This document shows positions 16,486 to 24,898 of a stretch of 36,226 nt of DNA, piece by piece (the first letter of the stretch is position 1; the number at the start of each line of letters is the position of its first letter). Source of the stretch: Candidatus Sulfopaludibacter sp. SbA3 (GTDB lineage: Bacteria; Pseudomonadota; Alphaproteobacteria; Caulobacterales; Hyphomonadaceae); assembly GCA_945913285.1 (NCBI GenBank), contig CAMEDD010000028.1, positions 1 to 36,226 on the forward strand. Direction: 5' to 3'. The notes beneath the pieces were generated by a model, which searched no databases, was not told the DNA's origin, and was given only the letters and a program-made list of their open reading frames with translations. The translations under genes were made by a program, and so were the position numbers.

Positions 16486-17843
16486 AATTTTCCCGTCCTG
16501 CCGCTGCGACCCTGGCAATGGCGTCGATCCTGGCGCTCAGCGCCTGTGAAAGCCTTCCAACCCTTCCGGGCTTCGGGGGCAACGAAAAGAAAGACGAGCT
16601 GGCCGCCGAAGAGAAGGCCGGACGCATCACGATGGTGCTCGACCAGGAGCGGATCGCGCCGAGCCCGACGCTGACCGGCGTCGAGATCACCCTGCCGGAG
16701 GCCAAGCCTATCGAGGACTGGACCGAAGCCGGCAGCAATCCGGCCAAGGTCGCCGGCCATGTCGTGGCCGCGCCGAACCTGGACATTGCCTGGCGCCGTT
16801 CGGTTGGCCAGGGGTCGTCGCGCAAGAGCGCGCTCCTGACGCCGCCGGTGGCAAGCGCCACGACGATCTTCACGCTTGATGCCAGCCAGACAGTGCGGGC
16901 GTCGCGCCTTGAGAACGGCGCGGAAGTCTGGACCGAGCGGCTGAAGGCTGAGTCCAAACGCGACAAGTCCGCCATCGGCGGCGGGCTTGCGGTAACCGGC
17001 GATACGCTTGTGGTGGCCAGCGGCTACGGCTTCGTGGCGGCGCTGGACGCGGCGACGGGCGAGCAGAAATGGCGCCGCGAACTTGGCGCGCCGATGACCG
17101 GATCGCCGACGATTGATGATGGCCGCATTTTCGTGACGTCGAACAATAACGAAGTGTTCAGCCTGAACCTCGCCGATGGCGAGACCCTGTGGAGCGACCA
17201 GGCGATTGCGGAATCGGCCCGGGTGCTCGGCAGCTCCAGCGTCGCGGCGGTCGAGGATTTTGTGATCGCGCCGTTCTCTTCGGGCGAAGTGATTGCCTAC
17301 CTCGCCTCCAACGGGCGGCGTTTGTGGACGGATGCGTTAACCCAGGCCGGGCGGTTCACGCCAATCTCCGAAATCAACGATATCGGTTCGCGCCCGGTAT
17401 TGGGCGCCGGTCTTGTCTATGCCTCGAGCCAGTCGGGCACGACGGTGGCGATTGACGGGCGCAGCGGGGCGCGCGTCTGGACGCAGCCGGTCGGATCGAC
17501 CCGCGCGCCGGCGCTGGTGGGCCGGTTCCTGTTCGTGCTGGGCACCGAAGGCGAGCTCGCCTGCCTCGATGCGGCGACCGGCGAAGCCTACTGGGTGACG
17601 CCGCTCCGGCAGTTCCAGGACGAGAAGAACAAGAAGAAGCGGATCTCCTATTCGGCGCCGATTGCGGCCTCGGGCCGGGTGATCGTGGTCTCCTCGCGCG
17701 GCGAGCTGCTGGCCTTCAACCCGCAGGACGGCAAGCAGAGCGGGTCTTTGAAGCTGGGGGATACCGTGTATATCGAGCCGATTGCGGCGCAGGGTAAGCT
17801 GTTTGTCCTCACCGACGACGCCAAACTGATTGCCATCGACTAG
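16482..17843 (+). CDS. bamB: Outer membrane assembly lipoprotein BamB
   Basis: Accessory subunit of the BAM complex that inserts beta-barrel proteins into the outer membrane. The N-terminal signal ends in ALSAC (Cys22), giving a lipoprotein on the periplasmic side of the outer membrane. The rest (about 100-453) is a beta-propeller with repeated PQQ-type blades, visible as repeats such as VAALDAATGEQKWRREL, NLADGETLWS, IDGRSGARVW and LDAATGEAYW. Length (453) is slightly above the E. coli protein (392), with an extra charged region after the lipobox (about 30-90). It overlaps the YfgM-like gene by 4 bases and is followed by der after 55 bases, the classic neighbourhood. Confidence 0.93.
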   Translation: MKFSRPAAATLAMASILALSACESLPTLPGFGGNEKKDELAAEEKAGRITMVLDQERIAPSPTLTGVEITLPEAKPIEDWTEAGSNPAKVAGHVVAAPNLDIAWRRSVGQGSSRKSALLTPPVASATTIFTLDASQTVRASRLENGAEVWTERLKAESKRDKSAIGGGLAVTGDTLVVASGYGFVAALDAATGEQKWRRELGAPMTGSPTIDDGRIFVTSNNNEVFSLNLADGETLWSDQAIAESARVLGSSSVAAVEDFVIAPFSSGEVIAYLASNGRRLWTDALTQAGRFTPISEINDIGSRPVLGAGLVYASSQSGTTVAIDGRSGARVWTQPVGSTRAPALVGRFLFVLGTEGELACLDAATGEAYWVTPLRQFQDEKNKKKRISYSAPIAASGRVIVVSSRGELLAFNPQDGKQSGSLKLGDTVYIEPIAAQGKLFVLTDDAKLIAID

Positions 17844-17882
17844 GGCAGACGCCTTAATTCCACGTCTTGCCCTCTGATTTTT
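17843..17882 (+). terminator. Possible intrinsic terminator or attenuator between bamB and der
   Basis: GGGCAGACG (17843-17851, starting at the last base of the bamB stop) pairs with CGTCTTGCCC (17863-17872) with one bulged base and an 11-base loop. Five bases later comes TTTTT (17878-17882). It could reduce read-through into der. The bulge and the gap before the T run weaken the call. Confidence 0.4.
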
Positions 17883-17898
17883 GAGGAGGGCTGAGGCC

Positions 17899-19425
17899 TT
17901 GCCATTGAAGCTCGCCATTGTCGGACGCCCCAATGTGGGAAAGTCCACGCTGTTCAACCGTCTGGTGGGCAAGAAGATTGCGCTGGTCGATGACCAGCCG
18001 GGGGTCACGCGCGACCGGAAGATGGCGGACGGGTGGCTGGCGACCTTGCCGCTGCTCGTTATCGACACCGCCGGTTTCGACAACGTGCGCGATGACAGCC
18101 TTGAGGCGCGGATGCGGGCGCAGACGGAGGCGGCGATTGCCGAGGCCGATATTGCGCTGTTCCTGATCGATGCGCGCGTGGGCGTGACGCCCGAGGACGA
18201 GACCTTCGCCATGCTGCTGCGCAAGGCGAACATGCCGGTCGTGCTGGCCGCGAACAAGGCCGAGGGGCGCCAGGGCGAGGCGGGCGTGATGGACGCGTTC
18301 AGCCTGGGCCTCGGCGAGCCGGTGGGCCTGTCGGCGGAACATGGCGAAGGCTTTGCCGAACTCTATGAAGCGATCCGCACCGTGCTGGGACCGGAGGCGT
18401 TCGAGCGGGCGCTGGAAGAGGCGGAGCCGAATTATGGCGCGGGCGGGGGCGACGACATACTCGAGAAGCTCGCGCATATCGACATTGATGATGTGACCTT
18501 GTCGGACGACGACCTCGTCGCGGCGATCGAGGCGGCCGAAGTGGACGCGCCCGAGGTTGAGCCGGCAACGCCGCGGCCGATCCGGCTGGCAATTGTCGGG
18601 CGGCCGAATGCGGGCAAGTCGACGCTCATCAACCAGCTCCTGCAATCGGACCGCCTGCTGACCGGGCCGGAAGCCGGGATCACGCGCGACTCCATTACCA
18701 TCGACTGGGAGTGGGAGGGGCGCCAGATCCGTCTCGTCGACACGGCCGGCTTGCGTCGCAAGGCGCGCGTGCAGGAAAAGCTGGAGCGTATGTCCACGGC
18801 GGAAACCATCCGTTCACTGAAGTATGCCGATATTGTCGCGCTGGTGATGGACGCGCATGACGCGCTGGAGAAGCAGGACCTTCAGATCGCGGACCTTGCC
18901 CTGCGCGAAGGCCGGGGCCTCGTGCTGGTGATTTCCAAATGGGATTCGGTCGAGGACCAGGACGGCGCAGCGCGGCATATCCGCGACCTTGCGAACCGCC
19001 TGGTGCCGAATGGCGGCGGCGCGCCGGTCGTGTTCCTGTCCGGCCTCACGGGGCGTCACGTGGACAAGCTGATGCCGGCGGTTGTGAAGGTCTACGGCGA
19101 CTGGACGGCCAAGGCGAAGACCGGCGACCTCAACCGCTGGCTGCGCCATACGGTCGAGCACCATCCGCCGCCGAGCGTGCAGGGCAAGCGTATCAAGCCG
19201 CGCTATATGGCGCAGATGAAGGCCCGCCCGCCGACCTTCGTGCTGATCGCCTCGCGCGGCGACCAGATGCCGGAAGGCTACAAGCGCTATCTCATCAATG
19301 GCATCCGCGAGGCCTTCAACATGCACGGCGTGCCGATCCGCCTGTTCGTGCGCCAGGGCAAAAATCCGTATGCGGGCAAAGTGGGCCCGGACGGCCCGCC
19401 GCGGTACAAGCGGCCGAAGGATTAG
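17899..19425 (+). CDS. der: Ribosome biogenesis GTPase Der (EngA)
   Basis: Essential GTPase that helps assemble the 50S subunit. The 508-residue protein has two tandem G domains. The first has GRPNVGKS (9-16), DTAGF (56-60) and NKAE (119-122). The second has GRPNAGKS (234-241), DTAGL and SKWD. A KH-like domain follows from about 390, with basic residues before the end (KVGPDGPPRYKRPKD). The acidic linker between the G domains (about 165-225) is longer than in E. coli. TTG 17899 gives the standard MPLKLAIVGRPN start, and GAGGAGGGCTGAGG precedes it. Upstream neighbours bamB and yfgM are the usual ones. It converges with the next gene, 3 bases apart. Confidence 0.97.
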   Translation: MPLKLAIVGRPNVGKSTLFNRLVGKKIALVDDQPGVTRDRKMADGWLATLPLLVIDTAGFDNVRDDSLEARMRAQTEAAIAEADIALFLIDARVGVTPEDETFAMLLRKANMPVVLAANKAEGRQGEAGVMDAFSLGLGEPVGLSAEHGEGFAELYEAIRTVLGPEAFERALEEAEPNYGAGGGDDILEKLAHIDIDDVTLSDDDLVAAIEAAEVDAPEVEPATPRPIRLAIVGRPNAGKSTLINQLLQSDRLLTGPEAGITRDSITIDWEWEGRQIRLVDTAGLRRKARVQEKLERMSTAETIRSLKYADIVALVMDAHDALEKQDLQIADLALREGRGLVLVISKWDSVEDQDGAARHIRDLANRLVPNGGGAPVVFLSGLTGRHVDKLMPAVVKVYGDWTAKAKTGDLNRWLRHTVEHHPPPSVQGKRIKPRYMAQMKARPPTFVLIASRGDQMPEGYKRYLINGIREAFNMHGVPIRLFVRQGKNPYAGKVGPDGPPRYKRPKD

Positions 19426-19428
19426 GGC

Positions 19429-20475
19429 TCAGGCTTCCGCAAGGATGCTTTCAACGAACGCGCGGGGCGACGGTTCAAGGCGCGCCGCTGATCGCCTCAG
19501 GCGATCCTTCCACGTGGCGCCGCGCTGCGCCGCTTCCCGTAAGACGCCTGCCAGATCCTCATGGCGCCGTTTCATGATGAGTGCATCAATCAGGATCCCT
19601 GATTGCACAAGGTCCTTGTCGGATTTGACGGCACTCTCACCGGTGTCCTTCCGCAGAGTTGAGACGATCAGCTTGTGAACCGCGTAACGCTCCGGGGACG
19701 GAACATTCACCAGCGCTCCGAAGCGGCTGAGCATGGCAGCTTCGATCGTGTCACGAAGGAGAAAGTCCAAAAACCGCAAGGGAGCCGCGTCCGTCTGCAA
19801 GCTCGGCAGCTTGACCGGATGACCCCGGTCGGCGCCGCGATTTGTTGTCAGCATATCTACGCGGAATCCGCCTGGCCTGGCATAGGTGGTCGCGATCGTA
19901 GGGCTGAAGAGCGTGGGAACCGGTGCAAAAGCCGGATCGACGGACTTTAGGATTTCGAACAATGAAGGCTCGAGTATGTCATCAAGGGCGGCCGAGATGC
20001 CATAGTCCTGAGCAAGGTCGAGATCACCCGTGCGGACGGCAGCATTGGGGAGTCTGACGCCGAGGAGTCCACTGTAAGTCTGAAATGCCACGGTTCCGAC
20101 AATCACAGCCCTCAATCTGAATACGCCGGCCGTGGCCAGCGCCTCGACGACGGAACCGGTCAGAGCGTCGGGTTCGGGTAAGCCGCCCGCGACGAGTGAG
20201 CGCCGGATGGCCCTGCGAGTGTCGGCATCGGCTTTCTCTGTCCTCGCCCTTTCGATCGCCGTGCGGCGCTCGGGCGTGTCGGGCCCGAAATATCGTTCCG
20301 GAGGGCGGCCGGCGGGCGTCGTGGGTTCCTGGATATACCAGTAGTCCTTTCCCGAGATCGTCCGTTTCCGGAAGGTCGCGCCTGAGGGAACGTCCAAGGC
20401 GACAGCGAGGCGCAGTTGATCGATCAGCTCGGCGTAGCTGGTCTGGATCACGAGAGGTAACTCTTGGAGCGTCAT
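19429..20475 (-). CDS. GSU2403-type predicted nucleotidyltransferase
   Basis: A 348-residue protein of the nucleotidyltransferase fold. The N-terminal region (about 1-115) is helical and charged. The core has VIVGTVAFQTYSGLLGVRL (124-142), then TGDLDLA (149-155, Asp151 and Asp153 as metal ligands) and a third carboxylate in FRVDMLT (Asp207), the order seen in the NTP_transf_8/GSU2403 family. ERYAVHKLIVSTLR and a charged C-terminal helix follow. No partner gene lies beside it, unlike most nucleotidyltransferase toxins, so its target is unknown. The ATG at 20475 overlaps the inner end of a 12-bp-arm inverted repeat and has no ribosome site, so the mRNA may be leaderless or repeat-controlled. 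Base composition is less GC-rich than its neighbours, suggesting recent acquisition. Confidence 0.78.
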   Translation of the reverse strand: MTLQELPLVIQTSYAELIDQLRLAVALDVPSGATFRKRTISGKDYWYIQEPTTPAGRPPERYFGPDTPERRTAIERARTEKADADTRRAIRRSLVAGGLPEPDALTGSVVEALATAGVFRLRAVIVGTVAFQTYSGLLGVRLPNAAVRTGDLDLAQDYGISAALDDILEPSLFEILKSVDPAFAPVPTLFSPTIATTYARPGGFRVDMLTTNRGADRGHPVKLPSLQTDAAPLRFLDFLLRDTIEAAMLSRFGALVNVPSPERYAVHKLIVSTLRKDTGESAVKSDKDLVQSGILIDALIMKRRHEDLAGVLREAAQRGATWKDRLRRSAARLEPSPRAFVESILAEA

Positions 20476-20505
20476 TTACCGGCAAAATACCAATTTGCCG
20501 GTAAA
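20475..20505. repeat. Inverted repeat with 12-bp arms covering the start codon of the nucleotidyltransferase gene
   Basis: TTTACCGGCAAA (20475-20486) and TTTGCCGGTAAA (20494-20505) are perfect inverse complements with a 7-base AT-rich spacer. The first A of the ATG of the minus-strand gene is the end of the inner arm. Such a site could be an operator for a dimeric repressor or an RNA hairpin over the start. No repressor gene is adjacent. Confidence 0.85.
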
Positions 20506-20549
20506 AGGCAAGTTCGGAGTGCCAGAGGCTCCGAGATTGAACGACGGGC

Positions 20550-20577
20550 TACCACACAAAAACAACTTTGTGTAGTA
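20550..20577. repeat. Second inverted repeat beside the secretion operon
   Basis: TACCACACAAA (20550-20560) and TTTGTGTAGTA (20567-20577) pair over 10 of 11 bases around a 6-base AT-rich spacer. It sits 5 bases beyond the stop of the HlyD-like gene and 45 bases from the other inverted repeat. No T run follows on the minus strand, so it is not a standard terminator. It could be a protein-binding site or a trace of an inserted element. Confidence 0.6.
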
Positions 20578-20581
20578 AACG

Positions 20582-21895
20582 TCACTCCCGGAAGGTGCGG
20601 GCGACGGAGTCTGTCAGCGGTTTGACGAGATAGCTCAGGACGTTGCGGCTTTCGGTGCGCAGGCTCGCTTCGACCGGCATGCCGGGGAGGAGTTCGAAGC
20701 TGGAGGCGTCGAGGGCCGCCTGCGGAATTTCGACGGTGGCTTCATAGTAGGGCGCGCCGGTGGTCTCGTCGATCAGGGCGTCGGCCGAGACGGCGATGAC
20801 GCGGCCGTCGAACTGGGGCGTTTCGTCCTGGTTGAAGGCGCTGAAGCGGAGTATGGCGGGCTGGCCGGTCGTGATCTTGTCGATGTCGATGGGGTTTATC
20901 CGGACCTTGGCGACGAGCTGGTCATTCTCCGGCACGATGTACATGATGGGCTCGGACGGGCGGATGACGCCGCCGACGGTATGCGCCTTGATGCCGATGA
21001 CGCGGCCGCTGCGCGGGGCGGTGATGTCGAGCCTTGTCGAGCGGTCGAGCAGGGCGAGGCGTTCTTCCGTCAGTTCACTGATCTGGGTCTGCACGTCGCG
21101 CAGCTCAGTCAGCAGGGTTTCGGTATTGTCCTGGTCGAGGCGGGCGATCTCGCTGCGGGCCTCGCCGATCTGGACGCGGGTGGCGGCGATCTCGGAGGTC
21201 AGCGCGTCCTTCTCGCCTTGCAGGCGGGCGCGGTCGCGCTTCAGGGCGAGGACGCGGGTGATGACCGCCTGGCCGCGCTCCATCAGGATTTCAAAGCGCG
21301 AGATTTCATCGTCGACAAGAGCGATCTGGTCGTCCTTGGCGGTGATCTCGTTCTGCATGCCCTTGATGCGGGTGTTCAGCTGGTCGATCCGTTGGCGGAG
21401 GATCACGCCCTGGGTGCCGAGATTGTCGCTGCGGGCGCCCATCAGGGAGGTTTGCGATGTAAGGACGGCCTGTACGTCGGGCCGCTGGGCCACGTCTTCG
21501 AAGCCGGGGCGAAGGGTAAGTTCGGCTGAGCCGTCGCGTTCGGCAATGAGGCGCGCTTCGGTGCCGAGAAGGCCGAAGAGGCGCGCTTCTAGACCTTGAA
21601 GGGAGGCGCCGGTGGCGGTGGAATCGAGCGAGAGCAGCTTCTGGCCCTCGGTGACAGCGTCGGATTCGCGCACATAGATTTCGCGCACGATGCCGCCTTC
21701 GAGATGCTGGACGGCCTGCTGGTTGGAAGCGACGGAGATCTGGCCAGAGGTGAGGACAGCGCCTTCGAAGGGAGCGAAGACGGACCAGGCGATCAGCCCG
21801 CCAAAGACGAGGGCGATGATGCCCCAGCCGGCGCGCAGGTAGGATTGCAGGAATTCTCCGCGCGACGAGGGCGAGGATCCGGACAGTTCAGCCAT
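20582..21895 (-). CDS. Type I secretion membrane fusion protein (HlyD/PrtE family)
   Basis: Periplasmic adaptor linking an inner-membrane ABC exporter to an outer-membrane TolC-like channel. The 438-residue protein has a short cytoplasmic start, one membrane segment (about 20-43, IIALVFGGLIAWSVFAPF), a lipoyl-like strand region (VQHLEGGIVREIYVRESD), a long coiled coil (about 120-290) and the C-terminal domain with LDITAPRSGRVIGIKAHT and the family signature near LLPGMPVEASLRTE. ATG 21895 is preferred since the upstream frame is arginine/serine-rich. It overlaps the exporter ATPase gene by 8 bases, which argues for coupled translation. No TolC-like gene lies in the window. Confidence 0.93.
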   Translation of the reverse strand: MAELSGSSPSSRGEFLQSYLRAGWGIIALVFGGLIAWSVFAPFEGAVLTSGQISVASNQQAVQHLEGGIVREIYVRESDAVTEGQKLLSLDSTATGASLQGLEARLFGLLGTEARLIAERDGSAELTLRPGFEDVAQRPDVQAVLTSQTSLMGARSDNLGTQGVILRQRIDQLNTRIKGMQNEITAKDDQIALVDDEISRFEILMERGQAVITRVLALKRDRARLQGEKDALTSEIAATRVQIGEARSEIARLDQDNTETLLTELRDVQTQISELTEERLALLDRSTRLDITAPRSGRVIGIKAHTVGGVIRPSEPIMYIVPENDQLVAKVRINPIDIDKITTGQPAILRFSAFNQDETPQFDGRVIAVSADALIDETTGAPYYEATVEIPQAALDASSFELLPGMPVEASLRTESRNVLSYLVKPLTDSVARTFRE

Positions 21896-23627
21896 TGGTG
21901 GGCTCCCCGGGCCGGACGGCGCGCAGGCTGGCGGCCTGTTTCGGCAGGACTTTGGCGAGCACGTCTTCGGCCGGGCCAAATTCGCGGATGCGCCCGTCAT
22001 CCAGCACCATCAGTTTCGTGCAATGGACGATGGCGTTCGGGCGGTGGGCGATGATGATCACGGTGGCGCGGCGGGCCTTGGCGGCGGCGATGGCGGACTG
22101 GAGGGCCATTTCGCCCGGGCCGTCGAGGTTGGAGTTTGGCTCGTCGAGGATGATCAGGTTGGGGTTGCCGTAGAGGGCGCGGGCGAGGCCGACGCGCTGG
22201 CGCTGGCCGGCGGAGAGATAGGCGCCGCCGAAACCGATATCGGTATCGTAGCCCTTCTCGAGACGCAGGATCAGCTCGTGGCAGCCGGCGGCCTGCGCGG
22301 CGGAGAGGATGGCTTCGGGCGCTGCGTCTTCGCGGAAGCGGGCGATGTTGTCGCGCACGGTGCCGGAGAGAAGGTCCGCCTGCTGGGGCAGGTAGCCGAT
22401 CTGGGGACCCAGCGTGTCGCTCGGCAGCTGGGTAATGTCGGCGCCGTCGAGGCGGACATGGCCGGAGATGATCGGCCAGGCGCCGGTCAGCACGCGGGCG
22501 AGAGAGGACTTGCCGGCGGCGCTGGGGCCGAGGACGCCAAGCACGTCGCCGGGTTCGAGGGCGAAGGTGAGGCCCTTAAGTACCGGCGTTTCTATGCCGG
22601 GCGGGCCGGCGAAGACGTTCTCGACCTGGACGCGGCCCTGGATCGGCGGCAGCGGCATCTGCGGGGCGGGCACCGGCGCGCGGCGCAGCGTTTCAGTGAG
22701 CGAGGCCCAGCTTTCGCGGGCGGCGACGATGACGCGCCATTGGCCGACGATTTGTTCGAGGGGGCCGATGGCGCGCCCCATCAGGATGGAGGAGGCGATC
22801 ATCGCGCCGGGCGAGACTTCGCCCTGGATCACGAGCCAGGCGCCGATGCCGAGGATGGCCGATTGCAGGAAGAGGCGGAACGCCTTGATGCCCGAGGAGA
22901 AGCCCGAAAGGATGCGCCCCGAACGGGAGAAGGCGCGGTCGCCGCCATCGAACAGGACCTGCCAGCGGCGGCGGAGCGCGCCGCCCATGCCGAGAGCGCC
23001 GAGCACTTCGGCGTTGCGGGTCATCTCGGCGGCGCGCTGGGCGCCGGCGCGTTCTAGGTCTTCGGTCTCTTTTGTGAGACGGGCAGAGGCGCGCTCGTTG
23101 AAGGCGGAGGCGGCGATCAGGATCACGGCGCCGAAAATGGCCCAGAGGCCGAAGACCGGGTGCAGCATGAAGAGGACAATGAGGAAGAGCGGCGCGAAGG
23201 GCGCATCGAACAGGGCCCCCGTGACGGGGCTGGCGATGAAGCGGCGCAGCTGGCGCAGGTCCCGGATCGGGCGGTCGGAGGCGCGGCCGGGATCGGCGAG
23301 GCTGAGCGACATGGCGGCGGCGGCGACGCGCTCGCCGAGGGCGCCCTCGAAGCGGGAGGCGGCAACGCTGAAGAGGCCGGACCGGGCCCATTCAAGCACG
23401 CCAAGCGTGCCGTAGAGGACGAGGACGATGAGGGTAAGCGAGAGGAGGGTCGGCACCGACTGCGAGGCGAGCACGCGGTCATAGACCTGCAGCATGTAAA
23501 GCGGGCCGGTCAGCATCAGGATGTTGACGAACAGGCTGAAGCCACCGGCATGCAGCAATACCTGCCGCGAGGCGCGCAGGGCGGCGGCGAGTTCGGTGTC
23601 TGCTGGGGCGGCCGGGTCTGGTCTCAT
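21888..23627 (-). CDS. Type I secretion ABC transporter ATPase/permease (PrtD family)
   Basis: Energises one-step export of RTX-type substrates across both membranes. The 579-residue protein has a membrane domain with about six segments (25-300) and an ATPase domain with Walker A GPSAAGKS (367-374), LSAGQ in place of the common LSGGQ (471-475), and Walker B LIILDEP (491-497). There is no N-terminal peptidase domain, so the substrate has an uncleaved C-terminal signal, as in protease/lipase exporters. The LSAGQ variant also occurs in other PrtD-like members and is not a defect. It lies 78 bases downstream of the ManC gene, in the same direction. The RTX protein at the right edge is a plausible substrate, though 11 kb away. 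Confidence 0.93.
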   Translation of the reverse strand: MRPDPAAPADTELAAALRASRQVLLHAGGFSLFVNILMLTGPLYMLQVYDRVLASQSVPTLLSLTLIVLVLYGTLGVLEWARSGLFSVAASRFEGALGERVAAAAMSLSLADPGRASDRPIRDLRQLRRFIASPVTGALFDAPFAPLFLIVLFMLHPVFGLWAIFGAVILIAASAFNERASARLTKETEDLERAGAQRAAEMTRNAEVLGALGMGGALRRRWQVLFDGGDRAFSRSGRILSGFSSGIKAFRLFLQSAILGIGAWLVIQGEVSPGAMIASSILMGRAIGPLEQIVGQWRVIVAARESWASLTETLRRAPVPAPQMPLPPIQGRVQVENVFAGPPGIETPVLKGLTFALEPGDVLGVLGPSAAGKSSLARVLTGAWPIISGHVRLDGADITQLPSDTLGPQIGYLPQQADLLSGTVRDNIARFREDAAPEAILSAAQAAGCHELILRLEKGYDTDIGFGGAYLSAGQRQRVGLARALYGNPNLIILDEPNSNLDGPGEMALQSAIAAAKARRATVIIIAHRPNAIVHCTKLMVLDDGRIREFGPAEDVLAKVLPKQAASLRAVRPGEPTNG

Positions 23628-23705
23628 GGGTTTGATCTAGCAGACTTCAAATGTCGTGTTCAGGCGCATTGTCAGCCCCGGCTATCCTGTTTCGGCACGG
23701 GGGGC

Positions 23706-24770
23706 TCAGAGGAAGTCTTTCAGGTCGCGCAATTTCAGTTCCTTCACGACGCGGCCGACATCCTGCGAGCGATCCTTCCGTGTGATGAGGATACGGTTGC
23801 CATCGGCGACGACGATCAGGCCTTCGACACCGACGAGGGCGACGAGCTGGCCGTCGGCTGCGTGGACGGTGCAATCGGCGCAATCGATCTCGATATGGGC
23901 GGGTGAGTTTGCGCGGGAGGAGACTTCGCCGACCATCGACCAGCTGCCGATATCACTCCAGGCGCAGTCGAGCGGGGCGAAGACGGCGGCGCGGCGGGTG
24001 CGCTCCATCACGGCATAGTCGACCGAGGTGGAGGGCACGGCGGCAAAGGCGGCGGCATCAAGGTACCGGAAGGCGCCGTCGAGATAAGCGCGCTCCAGCG
24101 CTTCGCTGGATTTGGCGAGGATGTTCGGCGCATGAGCGGCGAGTTCGGCCAACATGGTTTCCGGGCTGAACAGGAAGATGCCAGCGTTCCAGCTATAGGC
24201 GCCGCTGGCGAGATAGGCGGCAGCGGTTTCGGCGTCTGGCTTTTCCCTGAAGGCGGCGACGCGGGCGACCTGGCCGTCCAGCGTCTCGCCGGCCTGGATG
24301 TAGCCGAAGCCGGTGTCGGGCCGGGACGGGGCGATGCCGAAGGTGGTGATGAAACCATCCTTTGCCGCGGGGGTGGCAGCGCGCACGGCGGCGAGGAAGG
24401 TTTCCGGGCGGCCTATGAAATGGTCGGAGGCGACGAGCAGGCCCAGGTTTTCCGGAAACGCATCGGCGAGGTAGCGCGCGGCGACGGCAGCGACAGCTGC
24501 AGTGTTGCGGCCTTCCGGCTCGAGCAGGATGGCGGCGGGGGTGACGCCGATTTCGTCGAGCTGGTGCGCGATCAGGTCGCCATAGGCCGCGTTGCTGATG
24601 ATCACCGGGTTCTGGTGGAAGCCTTCGGCGCCGGTAAAACGCAGTACGGTTTCCTGAAAGACGGACTTGTCCGAAACGAGGGCGTGGAACTGTTTGGGCC
24701 GGGCCAGGTTCGAAACCGGCCAGAGGCGCGTACCGGCGCCGCCGCACATGATGACCGGATGGATCGTCAT
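23706..24770 (-). CDS. manC: Mannose-1-phosphate guanylyltransferase
   Basis: Makes GDP-mannose from mannose-1-phosphate and GTP for surface polysaccharides. The 354-residue protein has the nucleotide-binding motif MCGGAGTRLWPVS (near residue 10), the metal/phosphate motif FREKPD (near residue 173) and WNAGIFLF. The family's C-terminal phosphomannose isomerase domain is absent: the protein stops at about 355 where the bifunctional forms run to about 470. It is therefore the monofunctional type. Its position just upstream of the type I secretion pair suggests co-transcription, although a direct functional link is not evident. Other polysaccharide-related genes lie at 30501-34540. Confidence 0.93.
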   Translation of the reverse strand: MTIHPVIMCGGAGTRLWPVSNLARPKQFHALVSDKSVFQETVLRFTGAEGFHQNPVIISNAAYGDLIAHQLDEIGVTPAAILLEPEGRNTAAVAAVAARYLADAFPENLGLLVASDHFIGRPETFLAAVRAATPAAKDGFITTFGIAPSRPDTGFGYIQAGETLDGQVARVAAFREKPDAETAAAYLASGAYSWNAGIFLFSPETMLAELAAHAPNILAKSSEALERAYLDGAFRYLDAAAFAAVPSTSVDYAVMERTRRAAVFAPLDCAWSDIGSWSMVGEVSSRANSPAHIEIDCADCTVHAADGQLVALVGVEGLIVVADGNRILITRKDRSQDVGRVVKELKLRDLKDFL

Positions 24771-24898
24771 TCTCTTGTTTACCTTGTTTCCTGCAGCGCC
24801 TGCGTGACAGCCCGGTCGGGGACTAGGGATTTACCGTCAGGATTGCAACAACTGCGCCGCCCTGCAATGAAACTGCTCAGTCCCAGTGAGGTTCCGAC

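Noticed and set aside
22100..22260. Defective signature motif LSAGQ in the exporter ATPase
   Set aside because: The LSAGQ variant also occurs in working PrtD-type exporters, and the Walker A and B motifs are intact.
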